Source: Candidatus Rifleibacteriota bacterium | GTDB taxonomy: Bacteria; Riflebacteria; Ozemobacteria; Ozemobacterales; Ozemobacteraceae | Length of the DNA stretch: 42,472 bases | Direction: 5' to 3' | NCBI GenBank assembly: GCA_029565415.1 | Contig: JAKQOH010000229.1 | Coordinates: forward strand, 1-42,472 | Shown: positions 1 through 7,302 of the stretch, piece by piece | Numbering within the stretch: position 1 is the first letter of the stretch | How the letters are laid out: every line of letters begins with the position of its first letter | Made by a program: the position numbers and the translations under genes | Notes under the pieces: generated by a model | What the model was told of the DNA's origin: nothing | The model's database searches: none | Seen by the model: the letters and a program-made list of their open reading frames with translations, nothing else

Positions 1-1008
1 TGGAAATGTTCCGTGGTCGACATTCCTCTCGGCGGCGGCAAGGGCGGCGTCATCTGCGATCCGCACAACCTGTCGATGCGCGAGCAGGAACAGATCTGCC
101 GTGGTTGGGCCCGCCAGGTCGCCCGCAACGTCGGTCCCGTGCAGGACGTTCCGGCCCCCGACGTCATGACCACCGGCCAGCACATGATCTGGATCCTCGA
201 TGAGTATGAAAGAATCATGAATGGCAAGTTCCCCGGCTTCATCACCGGCAAACCCGTCGGCGTCGGCGGCTCCCTCGGCCGCACCGAAGCCACCGGCTAC
301 GGCGTGATTTACACCGTCCGCGAAGCCATGAAGGAACTGGGTATCGACATCGCGAAGTCCACCTGCTCCATTCAGGGCTCCGGCAACGTCGCCCAGTATG
401 CCGTCGACATGTTCACCCAGCTTGGTGGCAAGGTCATCGCCATTGCCTGCTGGGACAACCACGACAAGAAAGCCTACACCTATCGCTGCGCCAGCGGCAT
501 CGAGTTCAAGAAGCTCATGGATGCCGTCGACAAGTTCGGCACCATCAACCAGGAAAAGGCCAAGTCCTACGGCTGGGAGAAGCTCGACGGCGGCGCCTGG
601 ATCGAGCAGGAAGTCACGGTTCTGATTCCGGCCGCCCAGGAAGGCCAGATTACCGAAGCCAACGTCGGCAAGATCAAGCCCTCCGTCAAGATTCTCGCCG
701 AAGCCGCCAACGGCCCCACCGCCAAGGAAGCCGACAAGGTCATCGAGAAGAGTGGCATCTTCCTGATCCCCGACTTCCTCTGTAACGCCGGCGGCGTCAC
801 CTGCAGCTATTTCGAGCAGGTCCAGTGCAACATGAACTACTTCTGGGAGAAGGACGAAGTCCTCACCAAGCTCGACACCAAGATGACCAACGCATTCAAG
901 GCCGTTTCGGCCCTGGCCCGCGAGAAAAAGGCCTACATGCGCAAGGCCGCCTACATGATCGCGATCGAGCGCGTCGCCAAGTCCTGCAAGCTTCGCGGCT
1001 GGGTGTGA
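1..1008 (+). CDS. gdhA: Glutamate dehydrogenase, 5'-truncated by window edge
   Basis: Catalyses reversible oxidative deamination of glutamate to 2-oxoglutarate and ammonia in the cytoplasm. The reading frame is open from base 1, so the gene starts outside the window; about 90-100 N-terminal residues are missing compared with the usual 410-450. The visible part begins with the substrate/catalytic lysine region (VVDIPLGGGKGG), has the GGSLGRTEATGYG motif that opens the dinucleotide domain, and a Rossmann GSGNVAQYA motif. The LGGGKGGVICDP form resembles RocG-type hexameric enzymes. Whether it prefers NAD or NADP cannot be read safely. A strong intrinsic terminator follows 20 bases after the stop, so it ends its transcription unit. 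Family assignment is certain; the coenzyme is not. Confidence 0.95.
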   Translation, partial: WKCSVVDIPLGGGKGGVICDPHNLSMREQEQICRGWARQVARNVGPVQDVPAPDVMTTGQHMIWILDEYERIMNGKFPGFITGKPVGVGGSLGRTEATGYGVIYTVREAMKELGIDIAKSTCSIQGSGNVAQYAVDMFTQLGGKVIAIACWDNHDKKAYTYRCASGIEFKKLMDAVDKFGTINQEKAKSYGWEKLDGGAWIEQEVTVLIPAAQEGQITEANVGKIKPSVKILAEAANGPTAKEADKVIEKSGIFLIPDFLCNAGGVTCSYFEQVQCNMNYFWEKDEVLTKLDTKMTNAFKAVSALAREKKAYMRKAAYMIAIERVAKSCKLRGWV

Positions 1009-1025
1009 TGTAAACCAATAGCTAT

Positions 1026-1056
1026 AAAAAAACGGGGGCGAAAGCCCCCGTTTTTT
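1026..1056 (+). terminator. Rho-independent terminator after glutamate dehydrogenase
   Basis: Perfect 7-bp stem CGGGGGC/GCCCCCG (1033-1039 with 1044-1050), GAAA tetraloop, six T after it and an A-run before it. The A-run would let it work in both directions. Confidence 0.93.
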
Positions 1057-1103
1057 CGTCCCGGGAGCTCCGTTACGCCACACCGGAGGATGTCTCGAGA
1101 AAA

Positions 1104-1181
1104 CGATTCACCACAGAGTCACCGAGGCACAGAGGAGTATTCTCTTCGACCTCTGCGTCTCGGTGTCTCGGCGGTGAATCG
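1104..1181. repeat. Long imperfect inverted repeat, copy 1 (ACCACAGAGTCAC type)
   Basis: Two 32-base arms (1104-1135 and 1150-1181) are reverse complements with 5 mismatches, several of which would be G-U pairs in RNA, around a 14-base spacer. Each arm is built of the short period CACAGAG/CACCGAG. A second copy of the same design lies at 38911-38986. It fills most of the gap between the terminator and the permease gene. It could be a MITE/REP-like mobile hairpin; no coding content is seen. Confidence 0.8.
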
Positions 1182-1202
1182 GTCTGAAACAAAGGTCCGA
1201 AC

Positions 1203-2474
1203 ATGGATTCAGCCGTCACGATGATTGTGGAGCCCCTCCGGCATCCCTATGCCGCGGGGCTCATCTTCGCTTTCACCTTCGTCCTCATTTCGTTCCGGCA
1301 GATGCGCTTCCTTCCGATCGGCAGGCCGTCCGGAGCCCTGCTCGGCGCCGTGCTGATGGTGCTGTTCGGCGTGATGTCCCCCGAGGAGGCCTATGCCCTC
1401 GTCAACTGGGACACGATCTGCCTGCTGCTGGGGATGATGATCATCGCCGAGCACCTGCGCGACGCGGGGCTGTTCGAACGACTCACGCGGCATCTGGGAA
1501 CCATGGGTTCGCCGTTCCAACTGCTCGTCACCGTCTCGATCACAGCAGCGCTGCTCTCGGCCCTCCTCGTGAACGACACGATCTGCGTGGTGATGACCCC
1601 GCTCATCCTGGCCGTGTGCGATGCCCGCCGACTCAATCCCTTCCCCTACCTGATGGCCCTCGCCACCAGTTCGAACATCGGCTCGGCCCTGACACTGACG
1701 GGGAATCCGCAGAACATGATCATCGGCAGCATCTCGCGGCTCGACTACGGCCGGTTCATCCTGCTCATGGGCCTGCCCGTGACGATCGCCATGATGATCA
1801 ACCTGTACCTGCTGTGGCTCTTCTACCGGAAACGGCTGACCCTGCCGGCTGGCGGTGCGGGGAGAACCTTCGAGGGCGAGATTCCCCACACCCGCAAACT
1901 CCGGATCGGCGCGGCTGCGATCTGTATCACATGCTATGGATTCTTCGCCGGCTTCTCGATGGCATTCTCGGCCCTCGCGGGCGCTGCCCTGGTCATCACG
2001 TTGCACCGCCGGGATCCCCGGCACATCCTCGAGCGGCTCGAATGGTCGCTGCTGATGTTCTTCGCGGCCCTGTTCGTCGTGATCGGCGGTCTGAAGACGA
2101 GCGGTCTCTCGGCGCTGGGAACACGATGGGCACTCGGGCTCCTCACCGGTGATCCCGCCTCCCAGGCCTGGATGTTTTCCGGAGTCACGCTCGTCGGCTC
2201 GAACCTGTTTTCGAACGTGCCCTTCGTGCTGCTTGCCTCCCAGGCCGTCGCGAAGATGGCCTCGCCCGACCTGTTCTGGTGTCTGCTCGCGTATGTGAGC
2301 ACCGTTGCGGGCAATCTGACGCTGTTCGGCTCGGTGGCGAATCTGATCGTCGCCGAATCCGCTCGTGACCGGTGCGAAATCGGCTTTCTCGATTACGCGA
2401 AGTTCGGCATCCCCTCCACGCTCCTGACCCTCGGAAGCGGGATCGCCGTTCTGATCGCCCTCCTTGCTTTCTGA
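1203..2474 (+). CDS. SLC13/ArsB-NhaD superfamily anion or cation:anion permease
   Basis: A 423-residue polytopic inner-membrane transporter of the ion transporter superfamily (CitMHS/ArsB/DASS/NhaD). About ten hydrophobic segments are visible. The two pseudo-symmetric pore signatures are present: SSNIGSALTLTGNPQNM (about residues 157-173) and, in the second half, NLFSNVPFVLLASQ followed by GNLTLFGSVANLIVAE. This pattern matches proteins labelled arsenite efflux, citrate-Mg or dicarboxylate permeases; substrate cannot be decided from sequence. The start ATG is preceded by AAAGG at good distance. The gene stands alone between the repeat element and a 2559 start for the next gene, and no arsenic or dicarboxylate genes are adjacent. 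Confidence 0.85.
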   Translation: MDSAVTMIVEPLRHPYAAGLIFAFTFVLISFRQMRFLPIGRPSGALLGAVLMVLFGVMSPEEAYALVNWDTICLLLGMMIIAEHLRDAGLFERLTRHLGTMGSPFQLLVTVSITAALLSALLVNDTICVVMTPLILAVCDARRLNPFPYLMALATSSNIGSALTLTGNPQNMIIGSISRLDYGRFILLMGLPVTIAMMINLYLLWLFYRKRLTLPAGGAGRTFEGEIPHTRKLRIGAAAICITCYGFFAGFSMAFSALAGAALVITLHRRDPRHILERLEWSLLMFFAALFVVIGGLKTSGLSALGTRWALGLLTGDPASQAWMFSGVTLVGSNLFSNVPFVLLASQAVAKMASPDLFWCLLAYVSTVAGNLTLFGSVANLIVAESARDRCEIGFLDYAKFGIPSTLLTLGSGIAVLIALLAF

Positions 2475-2558
2475 AAAATCCCGATGATTGTGCTATTCTG
2501 GCAGACGCGGCAGAGAGGGTACGGCCGCAAACCCGTAGCGTCACTTCCCGAGGTACAT

Positions 2559-3254
2559 ATGCTGAAAAACCTGAAACATCTTTTCCTGGCCGCAGCCATC
2601 ACCTTCTCGACCGGCATTGCCGTCCCGACGTCGTCGGAAGCCCACTCGGCCGATCATTACAAGGTCGCCCAGGGCATGCCGTTCGTCCACTTCGACATCG
2701 AGGACATTTTCCACCAGCGCTGGGTCAGCTCGTATCTGCGCGGCCGCCCCGTCATCATCCTGACCGGCCACCGGTACCAGCGGTACGAACTCCTCAAATG
2801 GGCCGAGTCGCTCAAACGGGATTTCGGTGTCCCAGGCGCCGCCCATCTGCTCTGGGTCGTCAACGTGACCCACGCCCCCTGGTCGACCAGCCGGGGGACG
2901 ATCATCAACCAGTGGCGCAGCTTCGGAGCCCCGATCCCGGTCCTGATGGACTGGCACGGCGTGATCGGAAAGGCCACGCGCGTGGATTACAATGTGCCGA
3001 ACATCATTGCCCTCGACGCCGACGGCCGGCTCGCCATGCACGAGAAGCACACGTTCACCCCGGAAGTGTACAGCGCCGTCGCCACCCGGCTGCGCGCCCT
3101 CGTCACCTCGGCACCCGGCATGGCCAAGCCCGCCACGCCGACCCCGATGGATCCTGCCGTTCAGCCCGCTCCGGAAACCGCTGCAGGGGCCCCCGCCTAT
3201 GCGCCGCCTCCGATGCCGGCCCCGACCGGCGGCAAACGTGGCGACTCATACTGA
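2559..3254 (+). CDS. Exported thioredoxin-fold protein without cysteine motif
   Basis: A 231-residue protein. The ATG at 2559 was chosen because it is preceded by a GAGG ribosome site and opens a clear signal peptide (MLKNLKHLFLAAAITFSTGI, then cleavage near SEAHS); an upstream in-frame ATG at 2484 lacks both. The body has a thioredoxin-like pattern: strand/helix with RPVIILTGHRYQRYE, a WVVNVTHAPW stretch, and the cis-proline region NVPNIIALDADGRL. There is no CxxC and no cysteine in the mature domain, so disulfide oxidoreductase activity is not expected. The last 55 residues are rich in proline and alanine, probably a disordered tail. Likely periplasmic; function unknown. Confidence 0.75.
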   Translation: MLKNLKHLFLAAAITFSTGIAVPTSSEAHSADHYKVAQGMPFVHFDIEDIFHQRWVSSYLRGRPVIILTGHRYQRYELLKWAESLKRDFGVPGAAHLLWVVNVTHAPWSTSRGTIINQWRSFGAPIPVLMDWHGVIGKATRVDYNVPNIIALDADGRLAMHEKHTFTPEVYSAVATRLRALVTSAPGMAKPATPTPMDPAVQPAPETAAGAPAYAPPPMPAPTGGKRGDSY

Positions 3255-3300
3255 TCCGTATAGTAGAAAATATATCTCATAGAAGGAAAAGGAGTTTCGG

Positions 3301-4155
3301 ATGACCCGTTCTCGACTGTTCGTCGCTCTGCTTCTGCTCGTTGCGTTCGCCCTGCCGGCCCAGGCGGAAAAACCCTTTCGCATCCTCGTCTCCGACGATG
3401 ACGGCATCATGTCCGAAGGGATCCTCGAACTGGTGAAGGCCCTCGAGGAGGTCGGCAGCGTCACCGTCTGCGCCCCCGCCGAAAATCAGTCGGCCATGGG
3501 CCACGCCCTCACGACCGATGGTCCGATCCAGGTCGAGGAAGTGGAGCGCGAAGGGAAGTTCTTCGGCTACGCCATCAAGGGCACGCCCGCGACTTCTGTC
3601 AAGGCCGGGATCATCGGCGGTCTCGTTCCCGAAACCCCCGATCTCGTCGTTTCGGGCATCAACGAAGGGTTCAATATCGGCCGTATCGTCTACGTTTCGG
3701 GTACCTTCAACGCCGCGCAGGAAGGCGTTCTCTCGGGCATCCCCGGCATCGCCGTCTCGATCGAACGCAGCAAGGACATGGATTATCGCATGGCCGCAGA
3801 GTTCACTCGCGACCTCGTGAACGTCCTGAAGATGAAGGGCTTCCCGAAAGATGCCGTCATCAATGTGAACGTGCCGGCCTGCAAGCGCGAGGAGCTGAAG
3901 GGCGTTGCCGTGACGCACCTGTCCGAGTTCCAGTATCGCGAACAATGGGTCAAGCGCAAGACCCCCTGGGGCAAGACCTACTTCTGGACCTCGGTCAAAC
4001 GCCCCCCGTCGATCCCCGTCGAGGGTTCCGACTACTGGGCGATGGAGGAAAACTACATCTCCGTCACCCCGGTCCCCTTCATCAAGGGCGCCCCCCACGC
4101 GGCAAAAGAGCTCACCCGCCTCGAACTCACCTTCGACGGCAAGCTCATGAAGTAA
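3301..4155 (+). CDS. surE: SurE-family 5'/3'-nucleotidase with signal peptide
   Basis: SurE proteins are metal-dependent phosphatases acting on nucleoside monophosphates, and are normally cytoplasmic. Here 284 residues start with a typical signal peptide (MTRSRLFVALLLLVAFALPAQA) preceded by AAGGAG. The family motifs follow: ILVSDDDG (metal-binding Asp pair; the usual NDDG is DDDG), NQSAMGHALT (Ser ligand), IKGTPATSVK, VSGINEGFNIG (Asn ligand) and SGTFNAAQEG. All expected metal ligands are present, so it should be active, but exported. A terminator follows directly. The export suggests nucleotide or phosphate-ester scavenging in the periplasm; that is inference. Confidence 0.88.
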   Translation: MTRSRLFVALLLLVAFALPAQAEKPFRILVSDDDGIMSEGILELVKALEEVGSVTVCAPAENQSAMGHALTTDGPIQVEEVEREGKFFGYAIKGTPATSVKAGIIGGLVPETPDLVVSGINEGFNIGRIVYVSGTFNAAQEGVLSGIPGIAVSIERSKDMDYRMAAEFTRDLVNVLKMKGFPKDAVINVNVPACKREELKGVAVTHLSEFQYREQWVKRKTPWGKTYFWTSVKRPPSIPVEGSDYWAMEENYISVTPVPFIKGAPHAAKELTRLELTFDGKLMK

Positions 4156-4172
4156 TCCCCCACGAACGACGA

Positions 4173-4208
4173 CCGGGCCCGGAACAAGCTTCCGGGCCCG
4201 GTTTTTTT
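4173..4208 (+). terminator. Rho-independent terminator after surE-like gene
   Basis: Perfect 12-bp stem (4173-4184 with 4190-4201, CCGGGCCCGGAA arm), five-base loop, then seven T. The neighbouring genes converge here. Confidence 0.93.
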
Positions 4209-4377
4209 GTGCCAGCGATCACTCCGCGCGGACTGGCTGCATTTCGGATATACGGGCAATAATATATATAAAATACAATAGAATTATGTCGATGCCCCGA
4301 GCGCAGGAGCCGCCACCGGTATTCCCCACGTGGGCGTTCCACAGGGGGAAGCCCCGGTGACGGGAAACGGATCGGAA

Positions 4378-7302
4378 TCAGGCAGGCGTTCCCTCTTCGG
4401 TTTTGAACAGGGCCATGGTCCCGGCTTTCCCTTTGAGCGTGAACTCCCGCACCAGCCGGCCGTGAAAGCCGTCCGGCAGATGTTCGGCCACTTCGCGACT
4501 GAACAGCAGGGATGGCCCGGGTTCACCTGCGGCCTGTGCCTGGATGCGGGCGGCCGTGTTGACGGTGTCGCCGATGACGGTGAAGTCGATCATGCCGTGG
4601 CGCGAACCGACCTTGCCGGAAATGGCGGGACCGAAATGAATTCCAAGGTCGGTGCGGACCGTGAAGGAGCCTGCCGCGTGTCGGGAACGGTTGAACTCCT
4701 CCTCCGCCTGCATGATGGCACGGGCGGCCCGGAAAGCCCTCCTCGCCGGGTGCTCGGCTTCCGGCTGATCGAAGAAGACGGCCATGACCGCATCGCCGAT
4801 CAGCTTGTCGATACTGCCTCGTTCCTGTGTGATGCATTCACTGATGAAGGTGAAATACCCGTTCAGCATCTCGATGAGCGCAGGCGGCGTCTGGGTTTGC
4901 ACCAATCCGTCAACGTGGTGGATATGCGTGAAGAGGACGGCAACGTCGCGCCGCTCGCCGCCCAGGGCAAGGCTGCGGCCGTCTTCCTTCTTGACCTCTT
5001 CGAGAACCTGGTCGGAAACGAACCGGGACATCCTCTCCCGTTCCTGCAGGCCTCCCGCCATTTCGTTGAGGGCTGCCGCGAGCTCGCCGAGCTCATCATC
5101 GGCAGGAATTTCGGCACGGACATCGAAGCGCTTGAGGGCGATTCCCCTGACCATGACGGTCAGTCCCTGGATGCGGCCGACGATCCACCGGGAGACCACG
5201 ATCGCCATCGGAACCATCAGCAGAAGGCTCAGGACGATCGATGTGGCGAGAACCCGCAGCGTGAAGACTTCTTCCACCTCGAGCGGAAAAGGGGGCTTCA
5301 GGCCGAGAATCAAAGCGGCCTGATCGGCCCACCCGGCCCCGTCATCCGGCCGGCATTCCATCAGGCCGATCATCAGATATCCGCTGACCTGGACGGGATA
5401 GGACACCACGGCGAGAAACCGCCTGCCGTCGGGAAAGGTGATCTCACCCGTTTCGCCCGCCCGGAACCGGATGGCCCGCTCGACCAGGCGCCGCAGGGAT
5501 GCCGAGTGTCTCCAGGCCCGCGGATAGAAGGAGCCGTCGGTTGCCGCGAATCCCGTCAGGACAGGGTCTGCCGGCTGCGTGGAGCTCGAGATCTGGGCCA
5601 TGGTCGCTTCGACGAAGCCGCGAGAAAAAGCGACGTCATCGAACGCCCAACTGACCAGGCCGACCGCCCGGGGCGGGGTGTTCCGCCGGTCATACAGGGG
5701 CGATGGTTGCTGCATCAGGCTCCGGTTGCGGGTCTGCATGCGGTTGAATGTGCGTTCCTCCTTGAAGAAGGTTCGCAGGAGGGCTTCCACCTGTTGATCG
5801 GTCATCAGGAGCCCCGTTGACAGCAACGCAGGGTCGGGAACACGCCCTTCCGCCTCGATCAGGATGGCCAGTTGGCGCAACATCAGGCCCACATACTGGC
5901 CTTTGCTTTCGAAAGCCTCGCAGTCACGAAGCAGGGACATCCGTTTCCCCTGCTCGTCGACCACCACGACTTCGAACTTTTCCAGATCACGACACAGGTC
6001 GGACAGCCGCTGCTCAGAAAGGGGATGATTCGCGACCATCTGGCCCTCGATCTTCCGCAACTGGGCAGATCGGTGTGCCTGATACTCCAGATGGCGGCGG
6101 TCGATATCATGATGCCGGGCCTGGATCCGCTGTTCCCACCTGCTGCGGGCCGTTCGGGCGTTTTCCCTCGCCAGATCCATCCCCTGAAGGAAAACGGCAC
6201 CCAGCGGCAGGATCGTGATCAGAGCGAACAGGCAGATGACCTGGCTGTGGAGACCGAGATCGGTGGGGATTCCAAGCCAGAGGGTGCGCCAGGCAAATGC
6301 TGAAGCGGCGAGGCATCCGAGCAGCCCGGCGAACAACAGGAACGGTCGGGCGTGGTCGAGTGGGCCATCCCGCCGGTCGGGGGCAAGCCCTGCCACGAGC
6401 CAGCGCCCGTCCCCTTGGGGAATGTAGCGCGCGACCCAGGACCCAAGCCGGTCCTCGGCCTCGGTCCGTCCCTGGAAAAAACGGCGGAGGGTCGAAGGCA
6501 GGACTCCACCTGCCCCTCTCCGGACCTCTATTACAGGGCGGTTACCGGACTGGCGGACGATCATCCCGACATCAGCCCACGGGAGAATCTGTCCGAGAAG
6601 CCTGTGTTCCAGGTTTCGAAGGGGAACGCGAACGGGATCCAGGATCACCCAGAGGCCGCCGAGATCACCTTCATCGGTGCCTTCCAGCCTTCCCTGAATC
6701 CTGGCGGAAGGGATCACCCAGGACAGCCGCATCTGGCCTCGGTCCTGGAACGCCCGAGGGGAACCGTCACCCGTGATGAAATCGGTGAGCTGTGTCAGGC
6801 TTCCGTACAGCTTCCGGCAGAATCCCGAGGCTGCCTGGAACCTCGTTTCCCGGGTGTTCCCGCCTCCCCGCCGCTGCAACGTGACGACGGCGTTCCAGAG
6901 GGTTTCCCTTGTGCGGCGGGGATCGCTGCCTGTCTGGAAGACCATTCGCCCCTGGTCATTGAAGGCGAACACCGTCGCCCCGGGAAATCGTTTGGCAAAG
7001 CGTTGGCCGATGCGGCTTGCCAGGCCGCTGTTGAACGGGGAACGGCGAACGGCATGGTTCGCCCAGGAAAGGAGGGGTGCCCCCCGCAAGGCCACCAGGT
7101 TCGGATGCCGGAGGTCCTCGGCCAGGGACAGGACGGCCTGGTCGAGTCGTTCGAGGGCCTCTCTTCCCCGTTCCACGCGGCCGTCGGCGGCCCGACGCTC
7201 GAGGAGTGTCACGGAAACCCCGCATCCCAGGACGATCAGGAAGAGGATGAGACAAAACAGGAATTTCCGCGGGGTGGGTGGGACCGGAAGTTCAGATCTC
7301 AT
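4378..7302 (-). CDS. Membrane class III nucleotide cyclase, C2-like half (metal Asp lost)
   Basis: A 974-residue protein: membrane segments near 14-34, 321-338, 353-374 and 682-706, two extracytoplasmic sensor regions between them, a HAMP linker (about 703-755) and a C-terminal class III cyclase domain (784-974). In the catalytic domain the first metal Asp of the LFADIRGFT-type motif is replaced (LFTHIHHVDG, His793). The second metal Asp (Asp837 in KLIGDAVMAVF), Lys833, Thr908, and the transition-state Asn915 and Arg919 (TVIGDTVNTAAR) remain. Thr at the purine-selecting place is class IIIb-like. Alone, a homodimer should be badly impaired in metal binding. Its ATG overlaps the end of the upstream cyclase gene by 11 bases, implying coupled translation with that complementary partner. 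Confidence 0.9.
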   Translation of the reverse strand: MRSELPVPPTPRKFLFCLILFLIVLGCGVSVTLLERRAADGRVERGREALERLDQAVLSLAEDLRHPNLVALRGAPLLSWANHAVRRSPFNSGLASRIGQRFAKRFPGATVFAFNDQGRMVFQTGSDPRRTRETLWNAVVTLQRRGGGNTRETRFQAASGFCRKLYGSLTQLTDFITGDGSPRAFQDRGQMRLSWVIPSARIQGRLEGTDEGDLGGLWVILDPVRVPLRNLEHRLLGQILPWADVGMIVRQSGNRPVIEVRRGAGGVLPSTLRRFFQGRTEAEDRLGSWVARYIPQGDGRWLVAGLAPDRRDGPLDHARPFLLFAGLLGCLAASAFAWRTLWLGIPTDLGLHSQVICLFALITILPLGAVFLQGMDLARENARTARSRWEQRIQARHHDIDRRHLEYQAHRSAQLRKIEGQMVANHPLSEQRLSDLCRDLEKFEVVVVDEQGKRMSLLRDCEAFESKGQYVGLMLRQLAILIEAEGRVPDPALLSTGLLMTDQQVEALLRTFFKEERTFNRMQTRNRSLMQQPSPLYDRRNTPPRAVGLVSWAFDDVAFSRGFVEATMAQISSSTQPADPVLTGFAATDGSFYPRAWRHSASLRRLVERAIRFRAGETGEITFPDGRRFLAVVSYPVQVSGYLMIGLMECRPDDGAGWADQAALILGLKPPFPLEVEEVFTLRVLATSIVLSLLLMVPMAIVVSRWIVGRIQGLTVMVRGIALKRFDVRAEIPADDELGELAAALNEMAGGLQERERMSRFVSDQVLEEVKKEDGRSLALGGERRDVAVLFTHIHHVDGLVQTQTPPALIEMLNGYFTFISECITQERGSIDKLIGDAVMAVFFDQPEAEHPARRAFRAARAIMQAEEEFNRSRHAAGSFTVRTDLGIHFGPAISGKVGSRHGMIDFTVIGDTVNTAARIQAQAAGEPGPSLLFSREVAEHLPDGFHGRLVREFTLKGKAGTMALFKTEEGTPA

